Shown here: one piece after another, positions 1 through 9,442 of the stretch
Layout: each line of letters starts with the position of its first letter
Numbering within the stretch: position 1 is the stretch's first letter
Source of the DNA: an uncultured Porticoccus sp.
Lineage (GTDB): Bacteria; Pseudomonadota; Gammaproteobacteria; Pseudomonadales; Porticoccaceae
NCBI GenBank assembly: GCA_947259505.1
Contig: CAMYLT010000008.1
Coordinates: forward strand, 434,001-498,000
Reading direction: 5' to 3'
DNA length: 64,000 nt
Translations under genes and position numbers: made by a program
The notes under the pieces: generated by a model
Seen by the model: the letters and a program-made list of their open reading frames with translations, nothing else
Database searches by the model: none
What the model was told of the DNA's origin: nothing

Positions 1-692
1 TGGCCGGACAGGGTGCGGCCACTGGCGTCGGTGATGGTGCCGGAAATCATGATGGGTAGATGGAAACCCTGTTTATCAAACACACTCTGCACGGCAAAGA
101 TAGCGGCCTTGGCATTCAGGGTATCGAAAATGGTTTCGATCAGAATGAGGTCTGCGCCACCGGCAATCAGCCCTTCAGTGGCAGTAATATAGGTTTCTAC
201 CAGTTCATCAAAGCTGGTGTTTCTGGCTCCTGGATCATTGACGTCTGGGGAAATTGACAGCGTACGGCTGGTTGGACCAAGTACGCCGGCTACCCAGCGG
301 GGGCGATCTGCCGTGGCAACGGCATCACAGGCTTCGCGTGCAATTCTGGCACCGGTTTCGTTTAGTTCACGTACCAGTGACTCCATGCCGTAGTCAGCCA
401 TCGAGACGGAAGTAGAGTTAAACGTATTGGTTTCGACGATGTCCGCACCGGCTTTCAGATAGGTTCGGTGGATGGCTTTGATGGCCTCCGGTTGCGTCAG
501 GGAAAGGAGGTCATTGTTTCCCGCCACATCCTGTTGCCAATCAGCAAAGCGCTCACCGCGATAGTCTCCCTCATTAAATCGATGAGACTGGATCATGGTG
601 CCCATGGCCCCGTCCAGAATGAGGATGCGTTGCTGCGCGGCCTTATACAGGGCCTCTATACGAGTTTGCTGATTATTCAAGCTGTTATCCAT
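1..692 (-). CDS. metH: Methionine synthase, cobalamin-dependent, N-terminal part (runs off the window)
   Basis: Reverse-strand translation from the ATG at 692 begins [15 protein letters not shown], followed by the homocysteine S-methyltransferase signature [23 protein letters not shown] and [14 protein letters not shown]. These are typical of the first, homocysteine-binding domain of MetH. The enzyme moves a methyl group from methyltetrahydrofolate via cobalamin to homocysteine. Only about 230 codons are present; the zinc-ligand cysteines, folate, cobalamin and activation domains lie beyond base 1. No strong ribosome-binding site precedes the ATG, but the next upstream ATG (720) is out of frame. 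nfuA is transcribed divergently from the other side of the intergenic region. Confidence 0.93.
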   Translation of the reverse strand, partial: MDNSLNNQQTRIEALYKAAQQRILILDGAMGTMIQSHRFNEGDYRGERFADWQQDVAGNNDLLSLTQPEAIKAIHRTYLKAGADIVETNTFNSTSVSMADYGMESLVRELNETGARIAREACDAVATADRPRWVAGVLGPTSRTLSISPDVNDPGARNTSFDELVETYITATEGLIAGGADLILIETIFDTLNAKAAIFAVQSVFDKQGFHLPIMISGTITDASGRTLSG

Positions 693-789
693 CTGACTGC
701 TGGTAAAGAAAAGGGCGCATTCTAGCAGAATTTGTCGTAGTTGCTCAGCAACGGGGCGTCAATCCGCAGGGAAAAAGTGGTTGTGGTGA

Positions 790-818
790 TTGTGGCAATT
801 CTGCAAGGCTGGTAGAAT
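790..818 (+). promoter_or_regulatory. Probable sigma-70 promoter of nfuA
   Basis: A TTGTGG hexamer at 790-795 and TAGAAT at 813-818 are separated by exactly 17 bp. The -10 box overlaps the left edge of the predicted IscR operator, so a bound repressor would block RNA polymerase. Confidence 0.55.
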
Positions 819-841
819 ACATGACTAAATTAGTCAGGTAT
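817..841 (+). promoter_or_regulatory. Predicted IscR type 1 operator upstream of nfuA
   Basis: The 25-bp palindrome has half-sites ATACATGACT (817-826) and AGTCAGGTAT (832-841) around an A/T-rich centre. Compared from memory with the published IscR type 1 consensus (ATASYYGACT, RWWWY, AGTCRRSTAT), it differs at one position only, A for Y at the fifth base. It overlaps the promoter and ends 18 bp before the nfuA ATG. It argues that the upstream in-frame ATG at 821, which lies inside the operator, is not the start codon. Regulation of nfuA by [2Fe-2S]-IscR is known in other Gammaproteobacteria; here it is inferred from sequence. Confidence 0.75.
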
Positions 842-859
842 ATAAATCAGGTAGTTTTC

Positions 860-1441
860 ATGCTTAATATCACTATTACCGAGTCCGCCGAAAAATACCT
901 TGCTGGCTTACTTTCCAAGCAGGACTGTGAGGGCATTGGTATCCGCATGTTTGTCACCGACCCCGGCACACCAAAAGCGGAAACCTGTATTGCTTATTGC
1001 CGTCCTGGTGAAGTGCAGGAGAGTGATGAAGTGATGGAGCTGGCAAGTTTTAAGGCCTTTTTTGAGCAGCGCAGCTTGCCCTTTTTGGACGACGCTAAAG
1101 TGGACTACGCCGATGACAAATTTGGTGGCCAGTTAACCATTCGTGCGCCTAATTCGCGTATGCCGCAGATTAATGACGGCAGTCCACTGGAAGACAAGAT
1201 CAATTACTTGCTATACAACGAAATCAACCCAGGTTTGGCTGCTCATGGCGGCATGATTACACTGGAAGAAATCGTCGATGATGTCGCTGTCTTGCGCTTT
1301 GGCGGTGGCTGTCAGGGCTGCGGCATGGTGGATGTAACCCTTAAAGAGGGGGTGGAAAAGACCATGTTGGAGAAAATTCCTGAATTGAAAGGTGTACGGG
1401 ATGTGACCGACCATTCGGATCGTAGCCAAGCCTATATCTAG
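860..1441 (+). CDS. nfuA: Fe-S cluster carrier protein NfuA
   Basis: A 193-residue protein with an N-terminal degenerate A-type carrier domain (roughly 1-95) and a C-terminal Nfu domain carrying the cluster-binding GGGCQGCGM motif (Cys151 and Cys154). NfuA accepts a [4Fe-4S] cluster from the assembly scaffold and delivers it to apo-targets such as lipoyl synthase, mainly under oxidative stress or iron limitation. Starting at 860 (MLNITITES) matches the family N-terminus; an in-frame ATG at 821 falls inside the IscR operator and would add 13 unrelated residues. It is a single-gene unit divergent from metH. Confidence 0.95.
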   Translation: MLNITITESAEKYLAGLLSKQDCEGIGIRMFVTDPGTPKAETCIAYCRPGEVQESDEVMELASFKAFFEQRSLPFLDDAKVDYADDKFGGQLTIRAPNSRMPQINDGSPLEDKINYLLYNEINPGLAAHGGMITLEEIVDDVAVLRFGGGCQGCGMVDVTLKEGVEKTMLEKIPELKGVRDVTDHSDRSQAYI

Positions 1442-1545
1442 GCTAAAACTTTTCATTAGGACATTCGTTGTCAAATAGATACACTTTCCTCTATCAATAA
1501 CAATAAGATAGATAGGCATGTATAAGACTGCCAGGAGTTGTGACT

Positions 1546-2139
1546 ATGTCTCGACAACCTCAATTTGATCGCCAGAAAGTGCTTGATAGAGCGCTCGAAC
1601 TCTTCTGGTCAGATGGGTATGAAGCCAGTTCCGTCAGTAAACTGCTCTCTGTCATGGAGCTGAATCGAGGCAGTCTTTATGCCTCTTTTGGCGGAAAGAG
1701 TGCGTTGTATAGCGAGGTGCTGGATCATTACATGGCCATGCTGTGTAAAAACCTGTTCAGCTGTTCGCTAATGACTACAGAAGACCCCAAAAAAGCCATA
1801 ACCAGTTTCTATCAAAAGGCGTTTGTCGAGCAGGAGGACAAGGACAGGCTGTCCAATGGCTGTCTGTTCTTTAATGCGGTCAGCGAATTGAATAAGACAG
1901 AGCCAGAGCTGTCAGGCAAGGCTGTCAATGCGATTCAGTGGATAAGACAGTTGTTTCTTTCCAGATTGCTGGAGGCGCAGAAGGCTGGGCAGATCAGTCC
2001 AGACAAAGACGCTGTGACACTGGCAGATTATCTGATTGGGTTGACGGCAGGCTTGCGGGCACTATGTAAATCCGGTGCGGATACGGATGTGCTGCAAAAG
2101 GTTATTGATACCGGATTGTCACCGGTATTTGATAAATGA
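1546..2139 (+). CDS. TetR/AcrR family transcriptional regulator
   Basis: A 197-residue protein with an N-terminal helix-turn-helix of TetR type: ALELFWSDGYEASSVSKLL, then ELNRGSLYASFGGKSALY, the classic recognition helix followed by the Y.F..K stretch. The C-terminal ligand domain (about 60-197) is variable, with a conserved-looking GCLFFNAV element near residue 105 that is common in the TetR_C subgroup beside oxidoreductase or efflux genes. An AGGAG sequence at 1533-1537 sits 8 bp before the ATG at 1546, so this start is preferred over GTG at 1540. There is no divergent or downstream co-directional partner, so its target cannot be named from context. Confidence 0.85.
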   Translation: MSRQPQFDRQKVLDRALELFWSDGYEASSVSKLLSVMELNRGSLYASFGGKSALYSEVLDHYMAMLCKNLFSCSLMTTEDPKKAITSFYQKAFVEQEDKDRLSNGCLFFNAVSELNKTEPELSGKAVNAIQWIRQLFLSRLLEAQKAGQISPDKDAVTLADYLIGLTAGLRALCKSGADTDVLQKVIDTGLSPVFDK

Positions 2140-2155
2140 AAGATTAAAAACTATT

Positions 2156-2183
2156 AAAAAACGGGCTGTTAAGCCCATTTTTT
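2156..2183. terminator. Bidirectional rho-independent terminator
   Basis: Stem GGGCT (2163-2167) and AGCCC (2172-2176) with loop GTTA, flanked by A6 on the left and T6 on the right, so it works on both strands. It lies between the convergent TetR gene and the DAHP synthase gene. Confidence 0.85.
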
Positions 2184-2203
2184 AATGTAAAAAATAACAT
2201 ATA

Positions 2204-3268
2204 TTACCTTGTTGGCAGTATGTCCGAGAGCTTGTCTCGCATATCGCGCAATGCATTCTCTGTGGTATCCCAGCCAATACAGGCGTCCGTAACGGAAACC
2301 CCGTACTCGAGATCCTTCAGGTCTGCTGGAATCTTCTGATTGCCCTGTTTGATGTTGCTTTCAACCATAATACCGATGATGGATTTGTTGCCTTCCATAA
2401 TCTGGTTGGTGACATTCTCCATCACTAACGGTTGCAACTCGTGATTCTTGTTGGAGTTGGCGTGGCTGCAATCGACCATAATGTTGGTTGCAATACCAGC
2501 TTTGGCTAATTCCTGCTCAGCAAGGCTGACACTGACAGAATCGTAGTTGGGTTTGCCATCGCCTCCGCGCAGTACCACATGGGCATAGGGGTTGCCAGCT
2601 GTGGTAATGATAGCCACGGAGCCCTCGGAATTGATACCGAGGAAACGGTGCGGGCTAGCCACAGACTGGAGTGCATTAATGGCTACGGTAAGGCTACCGT
2701 CGGTGCCATTCTTGAAGCCAACTGTGGAGGAGAGACCAGATGCCATCTCACGGTGGGTCTGGGACTCAGTGGTGCGTGCGCCAATGGCGGACCAGGAGAT
2801 CAGATCCTGCATATATTGGGGCGAAATGGGGTCAAGTGCCTCCGTAGCAGTGGGCAAGCCAATTTCGGCGATATCCAGCAATAGCTTACGGCCCACATGC
2901 AGACCTTCTGAAATCTTGAAGGAATCATTCAAATAGGGGTCGTTGATCAGGCCTTTCCAGCCGGTGGTGGTACGCGGCTTCTCAAAATACACCCGCATCA
3001 CGATAAACAGTGTGTCGCTAACCTCATCCGCCAGTTTTTTCAGGCGCGTCGCGTAATCCTTGGCGGCATCCACATCGTGAATAGAGCAGGGGCCAACCAC
3101 CACTAACAGGCGATGATCTTTGCGGTCCAGAATGTTCTGGATCGTAATACGCCCTTCGGTAATCGTTTTGCGGGCGGCGTCAGATATCGGCAGTTCCTGT
3201 TTCAGGTCCCGGGGTGTAATCAACACGTCCTGTGAAAGGATGTTGATATTTTCAACAGCTTTAGTCAT
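2204..3268 (-). CDS. 3-deoxy-7-phosphoheptulonate (DAHP) synthase, type I
   Basis: A 354-residue class I DAHP synthase of the AroF/AroG/AroH type. It condenses phosphoenolpyruvate with erythrose 4-phosphate, the first step of the shikimate pathway. Visible motifs include VVVGPCSIHD, RVYFEKPRTT.GWKG, SWSAIGARTTESQTHREMASG, GFKNGTDG and MVDCSHANSNK, which contain the metal-ligand Cys and the PEP-binding Arg/Lys residues. The start MTKAVENI at 3268 fits the family. The frame stays open to 3580, but the extra 104 codons overlap the neighbouring helicase gene and look unlike the family. Which aromatic amino acid inhibits it cannot be read safely, so no paralogue letter is given. Confidence 0.95.
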   Translation of the reverse strand: MTKAVENINILSQDVLITPRDLKQELPISDAARKTITEGRITIQNILDRKDHRLLVVVGPCSIHDVDAAKDYATRLKKLADEVSDTLFIVMRVYFEKPRTTTGWKGLINDPYLNDSFKISEGLHVGRKLLLDIAEIGLPTATEALDPISPQYMQDLISWSAIGARTTESQTHREMASGLSSTVGFKNGTDGSLTVAINALQSVASPHRFLGINSEGSVAIITTAGNPYAHVVLRGGDGKPNYDSVSVSLAEQELAKAGIATNIMVDCSHANSNKNHELQPLVMENVTNQIMEGNKSIIGIMVESNIKQGNQKIPADLKDLEYGVSVTDACIGWDTTENALRDMRDKLSDILPTR

Positions 3269-3380
3269 TGGTTTACCAAATAAATCGTTTTGTTCCTGTT
3301 CGGCCGGCATTCTACATGAATTTTTCCGACTCGTGGCAGATGGCGGTGTTATAGATGTCAAAGCAAAAACCAATCTGCCA

Positions 3381-6300
3381 TCAGAGTATGTCCATCCTGT
3401 GAATAAGAGGGAAATACAGGGCAGATTTGATCGGTAGCGCCTCCCGTTTTTGAAACAGCTGAGCATAGAGATTGAGTTGTTCACGATACTGCTCTCGCTG
3501 GCGTACCAGGAACTGCTCCAAGGGTTCATTTTCTGCTGGTTGGGTTGTTTTATAATCGATAATCCAGCGTGTGTTTTCACTCACAAAGGTGCGATCGACA
3601 ATAGCTGTGCGTGGCTGTTCGTTTACATCTGTGTAGCCGAGGGCATATTCACAGGCGCTATGTGGGTGAGTGTTGTCGAGAATCCACTGTGCTGTTTGAT
3701 CGGCCAGGCAGTTTTTGACTGCCAGTTGCAAGTGTTGCAGTGGTTCTGAGGTGTCGCTCAATCCCAGCTGACGCAACTGAATATCCCAGAAGGGCAGCCG
3801 TTCCTCAATAGTCTCCACTGACCAGTGGTTGACGCCCTCAAGGGCAATCTGTCGCAGAATACGGTGCAGTACCGTGCCGGTATGGCGTGCGCGGGAATCC
3901 TGGAACGTCGCCAGGGATAGTGTGTTGGGCGGAGGCTGCCTGCCCCCGTTTTCCGCTGTATTGTCAGTGGGCACAGGTACTGCAGGCTCCCAGTCGGGTG
4001 GAAGTCGCTTGATGGTTGTCAGTGGGCCGATATTCTGGCTATTTTCGTTGTGATCGGCTTGGTAGTCGTGCCAGCGGATATTGTCGGCCCGCTGAGTAAA
4101 GTCCTGTTCAAGTGCAGGCCAGAGGCTCTCCAGCAGGCTGTTGCGAACTGGCGACTTGCCATTTTTTACCGAGCACAACAGATGCAAGTTACGAATGGCT
4201 CGGGTCACACCGACATACAGCACTCGTGCAATTTCCAGATGAGTTTTTAATTTGCGCTCGCGATCCAGGTAACGATATAACGGATCGCTGTCTTTGCCTG
4301 TTTGGGAGGGCGGGCCTATCAGCAACTGGTTTTCGCCCGTGTTGCTGATGCGTTCATGCCATAACAGCAGTTCCTTATCGTCATTGCGGGGTTGGCGATT
4401 GAGTCCGGGGATAATGACGGTGTCAAATTCCAGGCCTTTCGACTTGTGGATTGTCATCACATGAAGCAGCGGATCAGCAGCCTGGTCTGGTTTGGTGTAA
4501 AGCTTATTAACCGCCTTTTCAAAGGTATTCCAGTCCTCAATAGTTCCTGCCTGTTCATGTTGTTCCAGCAGCGCCAGATATTGCTGGCACTGTTCCATAT
4601 CAGTGGCCGAACTGAGCGCCATGGGGCCGCCCAGTGCTTGCCATGTGCCTTCAATCCAGCAGCGCAGGGGTTTGCGTTGCCGTTGCCGCCAAGCTTGGGC
4701 CAGCAACGGCGCGATCCTCTGTAGAATTTTCTTGCCGGCAGGGGACAACGCTGGCAGTTCTGTGGCCAATTCAATCTGCTTCAACAGCAAAGGAAACCGC
4801 GTATTAACGGATGTTTCATCGTTGGAGGGTGATGTAACACACAGGGTGAGTAGATCCTCAAGGTTCAACCCACACCAGGGAGCACGCAAAACGGCCAGCC
4901 AGGCAATGCGGTCGGCAGGGGATAGCAGCGCCCTTGTCAGGGACATCAGGTCGATCACTGGCATCCGGTTATTTAACGGGTCAATCTCATTGGCCTGCCA
5001 GCGGTGACCAGCATGTTGCAGTGCAGCGAGAATTTCTGGCAGATGGGTGCGATTACGAACCAGAATGGCAATGGAGTCTTCTGGGTGGCGGGCCTTCGCA
5101 TCCGCCACCAGCTCAACGACCCGTCGTGCCTCAGCGTGGCGATCCGGGAAGTCCACAAGGGCATCCAGTGTGACGGCTCCGCCAGGCAGAGCCGCATGGA
5201 ATGGCGTGGCTGGGCTGTAGGGGACAGCCCCCCGGCCTATGTCCTGCTGGGCGGGAAATACTGACGGGAATTGTTCGTTAACCCACTGGATTAAACCCGC
5301 CTGGGAACGAAAGTTCACCTTTAAGTCCAGTGGTTCCAGCTGAATTTGGCCAATGGGTAGGCTGCGGGCTTCCAGGAATAATCCGACATTGGCGTTGCGG
5401 AAGCCATACAGCGATTGCATGGCGTCGCCGACGATAAACAGGCTGCGGCCATCATTACTTTGCCAGCCTGCCGTCAGCCGCTTCAAAAGTTCGAACTGAG
5501 CGGTGGAGGTATCCTGAAATTCATCGGTGAGGATGTGTTTGATCTGGTAGTCCAGCTTCAGTGCCAGGTCGGTGGGTTCTTCCTCGCTACCGAGGGCGCG
5601 CAGGGCTGCCAGGGTGATCTCCGTAAAGTCACAGGTCTTGTGCTGCTGGAAATGCAGACTCAGTGCTGCCGCGAGTGTCGGTAACAGGTGGCTCAGGGCG
5701 TTCAGAGTCCGCCACTGGTTATCGGGGTAGCAGCTGTTCGGCAGGAAGCGAATATCCTCAAGTCTGTCACGCAAGCCGGGGATATCGCGTAATTCCGAGA
5801 GCAGCTTGCTCATGGCTTCCTTGCGTGATTTGGCCAGTGTTTTGTCGCCATTCACTTCCGTGGGGAAACCGATATTTTTGTCCAGTCGTGAGCGCCAAGA
5901 GGAGTCTTTGGTCAGCAGTAGTTCACAGAGCCCGAGCCACTGGTTTAGGTCGCCAGCATCTGTTCCAGGTAATGCCCGAATGCCCAGACAGTGGACAATG
6001 GCCAGATTCTGTTTATCTGAAGGCAATTGGATGGCGGCGTAATCAGCCAGTAATGACAGTTCGCTGCTGTGTGGAGCCAGCAGCGTTGCCGTGGCAGAAA
6101 GGGTTTCCTCAACGGTGTTGCAGAGGAAACTTTCCAGGTAGTTCCGCGCGTCTCTGGCCTGGAACATATGCCCAAGCCATTGCTCTCTTTTTTGCAACAG
6201 CTCCAGTAACAGCTGTTCCAGTTTGTTGAGGTCATTGTCGAGGTGGCTCAATAGGGTGGCGATAGCCTCTCCCAAGGCCGCCTGCTGTTCCAGTGCGGGT

Positions 6301-6773
6301 AACAACAGCTCTGCGATGACCTGCCGGTAATGGGGCTCGGGGTTATCCAGGGGTTCCATCTGGTCGCCAAAGCCGCTTTCCACTGCCAGTTGTCGTGCCA
6401 GGTTCAGGCAGAAGCCATCAATGGTAAGGATGCGTAGTCGATTGGGTGCCTCTAGCAGATGCCAGCCCAGCGCCTTATCTCTGGCCAGTGCTGCGGTGGC
6501 CAGTTCAAGGGTGGTGCGTTGATGCTCGCTCTGAGGTGATTCGTTTCGGTCGGCACGCTGTAACGCCTGAATAATGCGGTGACGCATCTCTCCCGCTGCT
6601 TTGCGGGTAAAGGTCATACAGAGTATTTCTTCCGGGGTCTCGACAGTCGCCAGCAGTCGCAATACCCGTTGTGTCAGCAGTTCTGTCTTGCCCGATCCCG
6701 CCGGTGCCGACACAGCAAAAGATTGGGTTGGGTCGAGGGCGCGTGCGCGTTCCGTGGCGTCGACGATGCTCAT
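3381..6773 (-). CDS. AddA/RecB-like UvrD-type helicase-nuclease
   Basis: A 1130-residue superfamily 1A helicase with a C-terminal nuclease. Walker A is APAGSGKT (residues 23-30), followed by motif Ia CMTFTRKAA. Motif II reads ILTDEFQDTS, motif III IVGDAMQSLYGFR, motif V/VI VMTIHKSKGLEF and ARVLYVGVTRA. The C-terminus has a PD-(D/E)XK nuclease core, AIVDRTF near 1057 and IIDYKT near 1073. This layout is that of AddA in double-strand-break end resection, where it acts with an AddB-like partner. The partner gene lies immediately upstream and overlaps by 4 bp (ATGA), so translation is probably coupled. No recB, recC or recD is seen in the window. Confidence 0.9.
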   Translation of the reverse strand: MSIVDATERARALDPTQSFAVSAPAGSGKTELLTQRVLRLLATVETPEEILCMTFTRKAAGEMRHRIIQALQRADRNESPQSEHQRTTLELATAALARDKALGWHLLEAPNRLRILTIDGFCLNLARQLAVESGFGDQMEPLDNPEPHYRQVIAELLLPALEQQAALGEAIATLLSHLDNDLNKLEQLLLELLQKREQWLGHMFQARDARNYLESFLCNTVEETLSATATLLAPHSSELSLLADYAAIQLPSDKQNLAIVHCLGIRALPGTDAGDLNQWLGLCELLLTKDSSWRSRLDKNIGFPTEVNGDKTLAKSRKEAMSKLLSELRDIPGLRDRLEDIRFLPNSCYPDNQWRTLNALSHLLPTLAAALSLHFQQHKTCDFTEITLAALRALGSEEEPTDLALKLDYQIKHILTDEFQDTSTAQFELLKRLTAGWQSNDGRSLFIVGDAMQSLYGFRNANVGLFLEARSLPIGQIQLEPLDLKVNFRSQAGLIQWVNEQFPSVFPAQQDIGRGAVPYSPATPFHAALPGGAVTLDALVDFPDRHAEARRVVELVADAKARHPEDSIAILVRNRTHLPEILAALQHAGHRWQANEIDPLNNRMPVIDLMSLTRALLSPADRIAWLAVLRAPWCGLNLEDLLTLCVTSPSNDETSVNTRFPLLLKQIELATELPALSPAGKKILQRIAPLLAQAWRQRQRKPLRCWIEGTWQALGGPMALSSATDMEQCQQYLALLEQHEQAGTIEDWNTFEKAVNKLYTKPDQAADPLLHVMTIHKSKGLEFDTVIIPGLNRQPRNDDKELLLWHERISNTGENQLLIGPPSQTGKDSDPLYRYLDRERKLKTHLEIARVLYVGVTRAIRNLHLLCSVKNGKSPVRNSLLESLWPALEQDFTQRADNIRWHDYQADHNENSQNIGPLTTIKRLPPDWEPAVPVPTDNTAENGGRQPPPNTLSLATFQDSRARHTGTVLHRILRQIALEGVNHWSVETIEERLPFWDIQLRQLGLSDTSEPLQHLQLAVKNCLADQTAQWILDNTHPHSACEYALGYTDVNEQPRTAIVDRTFVSENTRWIIDYKTTQPAENEPLEQFLVRQREQYREQLNLYAQLFQKREALPIKSALYFPLIHRMDIL

Positions 6774-9442
6774 TCGTCGTTCTCCTCAGCATTGTTGCCT
6801 GTTACCGCTTCCGATATCCGATTCAACGGCTCCAGATAGGCCTGGTATTGCCGTGTGTTTTGATTGTGGAATTGAACGGCGGCGTAGCCACTTTTAAACT
6901 CTTCAGCCAGATTGCTGAGAACCTGTTGCCACTGATCTATCAGCGCTTCCCAGCTGGCTGGTTCTGTCGCTTTATCTCCAGGGGATTTAATGCCTGGCAG
7001 TAATCCGTTGGTATCTGCAAAGCCCAAAAAGCGTTGTTCGCTGGCGTTGATTTGGGCAAAGCTGAGGGCGGAAACCGGTTCACTGCTACACAGCAAATAG
7101 AGTGGTAGCTGGGGTTCTTCCGGCCGCTCTCCGAGCCAACGGTTCGGACTGGCAGAACCGGTCTTGTAATCGATAATCACCCGTTGGCCCCCGTCCAGTT
7201 GGTCGATGCGGTCAATGGTCATGCGCAGAGGCAAGCCGGCATATTCTGTTTTGACCTGGTTTTCCAACGCCGAAATCTGGAAAGGCGGGCGTATTTTTTC
7301 CAGAGCCAACAACTGTTGCAACAGATCAGAGAGCCTTTGCTGCTCGATCAGGGCAAATGCAGGGCCAAATAACTCAGGGCGCTCTTTGCGCCAGGATTGC
7401 ATGGACGCTGCCACGGTTTGAGAAATCAATAGCTGTAATGCCTCGTCACTCAGCGCCAGCAACTGTTGTTGGTTTTGTAGTTGCCTCCATAATCGCTCTA
7501 AACAATCGTGAACCAGGTTGCCCCGTTCAGCGGATGATAGGCCGAGGGTTGGTTCCGGCGGTTGTCTAGCGCCGAGACGGTGGATGGCAAATGCGTTGAA
7601 AGGGCATCCGGCCTGATTTTTGAAAATGCCGGTGCCGCCACTAATTTGCTCACGCTGAAGGTTTAAAGGTGGGCCATATTCACAGCTTACTGGCTCCAGA
7701 TCGGCAAGTTTGACCTGAAGGAAACTGGCTGAAGGTAATTCAGAGTCATCGAGTGCTTTTATCTCAGCAATCAGTTCGCTGGGTTGTAGCGGTTGGTCGC
7801 CATCAAACTGACTGTGGCTAAGGACGACCTCCGGGGCCGCCCTTAGAAAACTTGCCAATTGGGCTTTGGCCAGTTGCAGTTCGTGGTCAGGATGACTTCT
7901 GGGGGTACTGAGTTCCCGTTGTAGTGCGATGGGCAATAGCGGGTTTGGAGCTATGGGTTGCGGCCAGCGGCGATCATCCATGCCCATGATCCAGAGGTGG
8001 TCGAAACGCAGCCCGGACCCTTCGAGCAGTCCCAGAACCTGAATGGGCGCGTCGGGGGTCTCTGGTTGAAATACCATGCCACCGGCAAGCTGCTGTAGTT
8101 GCCGTAAGGCTTGATTCAATTCAACCGTGATGCCGAGTTGATCAAAGCGTTGATACTGTTCCAGCAGGGTGTGCCAGTGTTGTAGTTGCTGGTATTCGAT
8201 GCTGTCGAGACTGCGCTCACCGGGCCATCCCAGCGCGTCGAGCTGAGCCTTGAACAGTTGTAGCCACTGGCTATAAGAAGCGCTACGGGGCATTTCACGA
8301 CGCAGCGTCTCAACCTTTTCCAGCCGACTACTGAGATGGTTCTCTTCTCCTCCTTCCGCTTCTTCTGTTCGTGCCAGCTGATAACGAAACTCGCTGCAGC
8401 GGGGATGGGGGTTGGCTTTTTCTCGCAGTCTGGTTTCTGCGTTGGCGCGAAGTGTCGAATTGGTTTCGCCCCAAAATGGGCTGTTGAGGATTCGACAAAT
8501 GCTTTCCAGAGGCAGTTGTGGTCGGTTCAGCCCCAGCAGTAACAGTGCAGCGGCCACGGGTGGCGTATCTGCCAAAGCGATTCCAGCAGAGAGGTTGAAC
8601 GGTGGTGCTGTGCGGGGTTGCTCGGGTTGGTTGTACTGGGGTTGTAAACGAGTGTAAAGCAGGCGCTCTATCTGGCTGCGCAGCCGTGGGAGTTCGGGAA
8701 TAATGATGCCGATCCGGGCTTCGGGGTCTGCTTTGAAACGATCTACTGCCCAGGCAGCGGCAGTCTCCAGCTCTTGTTGCTCACTGTAGAGTATCGCTTG
8801 TCTGGCGTTGTGGTTTCCTGAGGCGATTGTACTTTCGGTCAATTGTCTGCTGGCTGTATTCAGCAGTGTTCGGTAAAGCGGTGGCAGGCTGTCAAAACCG
8901 CAGAGATGGATACGCCCGACCTGTGGCAGTACGCCTTCAACAAGCGCTTTAAGCACAATGATCGTTTTGTCTGTGGTTGTGATCAGTCGATGTTTCACCA
9001 ACTTTTCGCGAAAGGATTCAGTCCACTGCCACAGCATGGGTGCTTCCCGCTGCAAGCATTGGTCCGGAATCTGCCAGCGCTGCACGATGGCATAGGCGTT
9101 GCGTGCCTGGCGGGAAAAATTTTCTGGCAACAGGGTGGCAGGTTTGGCGCTATCCTCGTCGATGACCTGCTCCCACAGCAACAATTCCATTTCCGTACTG
9201 ACAGGCGTGCCTGATATGGCTGCGAAAAACCCGAGGTCGCAGCAACTCAGCCACAACTCTTCGATCCACGACTCAATTGCATTAACGTTGGGCTTAGGCC
9301 AACTGTCGTGTCCCGATTGTTGTTGCAGCATGCCCCACGCCTGGCAAATTTTGCTGGCCAAACGATTGTTGGATGTGAGGATCAGCGTGCCGCTCTCAAT
9401 GTCTTCCCTGAGCGGAGTAATATCAAAAAGCGGGCGCATCAT
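6770..9442 (-). CDS. AddB-like PD-(D/E)XK nuclease family protein (probable DNA repair partner)
   Basis: An 890-residue protein. The C-terminus carries a RecB-type nuclease core, MTIDRIDQLDGG then VIIDYKTG (Asp near 758) and QLPLYLL. The N-terminus starts with LTSNNRLASKICQAWG where an active AddB would have a Walker A loop. No GxxxxGK(T/S) is present, so this subunit is probably a scanning rather than a motor subunit. I see a single Cys in the CPFNAFA segment ahead of the nuclease and no four-Cys iron-sulphur staple as in Bacillus AddB. It overlaps the downstream helicase gene by 4 bp. This family pairs with AddA-like helicases in Proteobacteria lacking RecBCD; the recombination role is inferred. 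Confidence 0.85.
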   Translation of the reverse strand: MMRPLFDITPLREDIESGTLILTSNNRLASKICQAWGMLQQQSGHDSWPKPNVNAIESWIEELWLSCCDLGFFAAISGTPVSTEMELLLWEQVIDEDSAKPATLLPENFSRQARNAYAIVQRWQIPDQCLQREAPMLWQWTESFREKLVKHRLITTTDKTIIVLKALVEGVLPQVGRIHLCGFDSLPPLYRTLLNTASRQLTESTIASGNHNARQAILYSEQQELETAAAWAVDRFKADPEARIGIIIPELPRLRSQIERLLYTRLQPQYNQPEQPRTAPPFNLSAGIALADTPPVAAALLLLGLNRPQLPLESICRILNSPFWGETNSTLRANAETRLREKANPHPRCSEFRYQLARTEEAEGGEENHLSSRLEKVETLRREMPRSASYSQWLQLFKAQLDALGWPGERSLDSIEYQQLQHWHTLLEQYQRFDQLGITVELNQALRQLQQLAGGMVFQPETPDAPIQVLGLLEGSGLRFDHLWIMGMDDRRWPQPIAPNPLLPIALQRELSTPRSHPDHELQLAKAQLASFLRAAPEVVLSHSQFDGDQPLQPSELIAEIKALDDSELPSASFLQVKLADLEPVSCEYGPPLNLQREQISGGTGIFKNQAGCPFNAFAIHRLGARQPPEPTLGLSSAERGNLVHDCLERLWRQLQNQQQLLALSDEALQLLISQTVAASMQSWRKERPELFGPAFALIEQQRLSDLLQQLLALEKIRPPFQISALENQVKTEYAGLPLRMTIDRIDQLDGGQRVIIDYKTGSASPNRWLGERPEEPQLPLYLLCSSEPVSALSFAQINASEQRFLGFADTNGLLPGIKSPGDKATEPASWEALIDQWQQVLSNLAEEFKSGYAAVQFHNQNTRQYQAYLEPLNRISEAVTGNNAEENDE

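Noticed and set aside
821..859. Upstream ATG of nfuA
   Set aside because: It sits inside the predicted IscR operator and adds 13 residues unlike the family.
1211..1519. Minus-strand 102-codon frame at the end of nfuA
   Set aside because: Antisense to the conserved Nfu domain, with no recognisable product.
3269..3580. N-terminal extension of the DAHP synthase frame
   Set aside because: The frame is open but overlaps the end of the helicase gene, and the residues do not resemble the family; MTKAVENI at 3268 fits.
5663..6229. Plus-strand frame of 188 codons
   Set aside because: It lies wholly antisense to the AddA-like helicase, has no family pattern, and its composition is that of a shadow frame.
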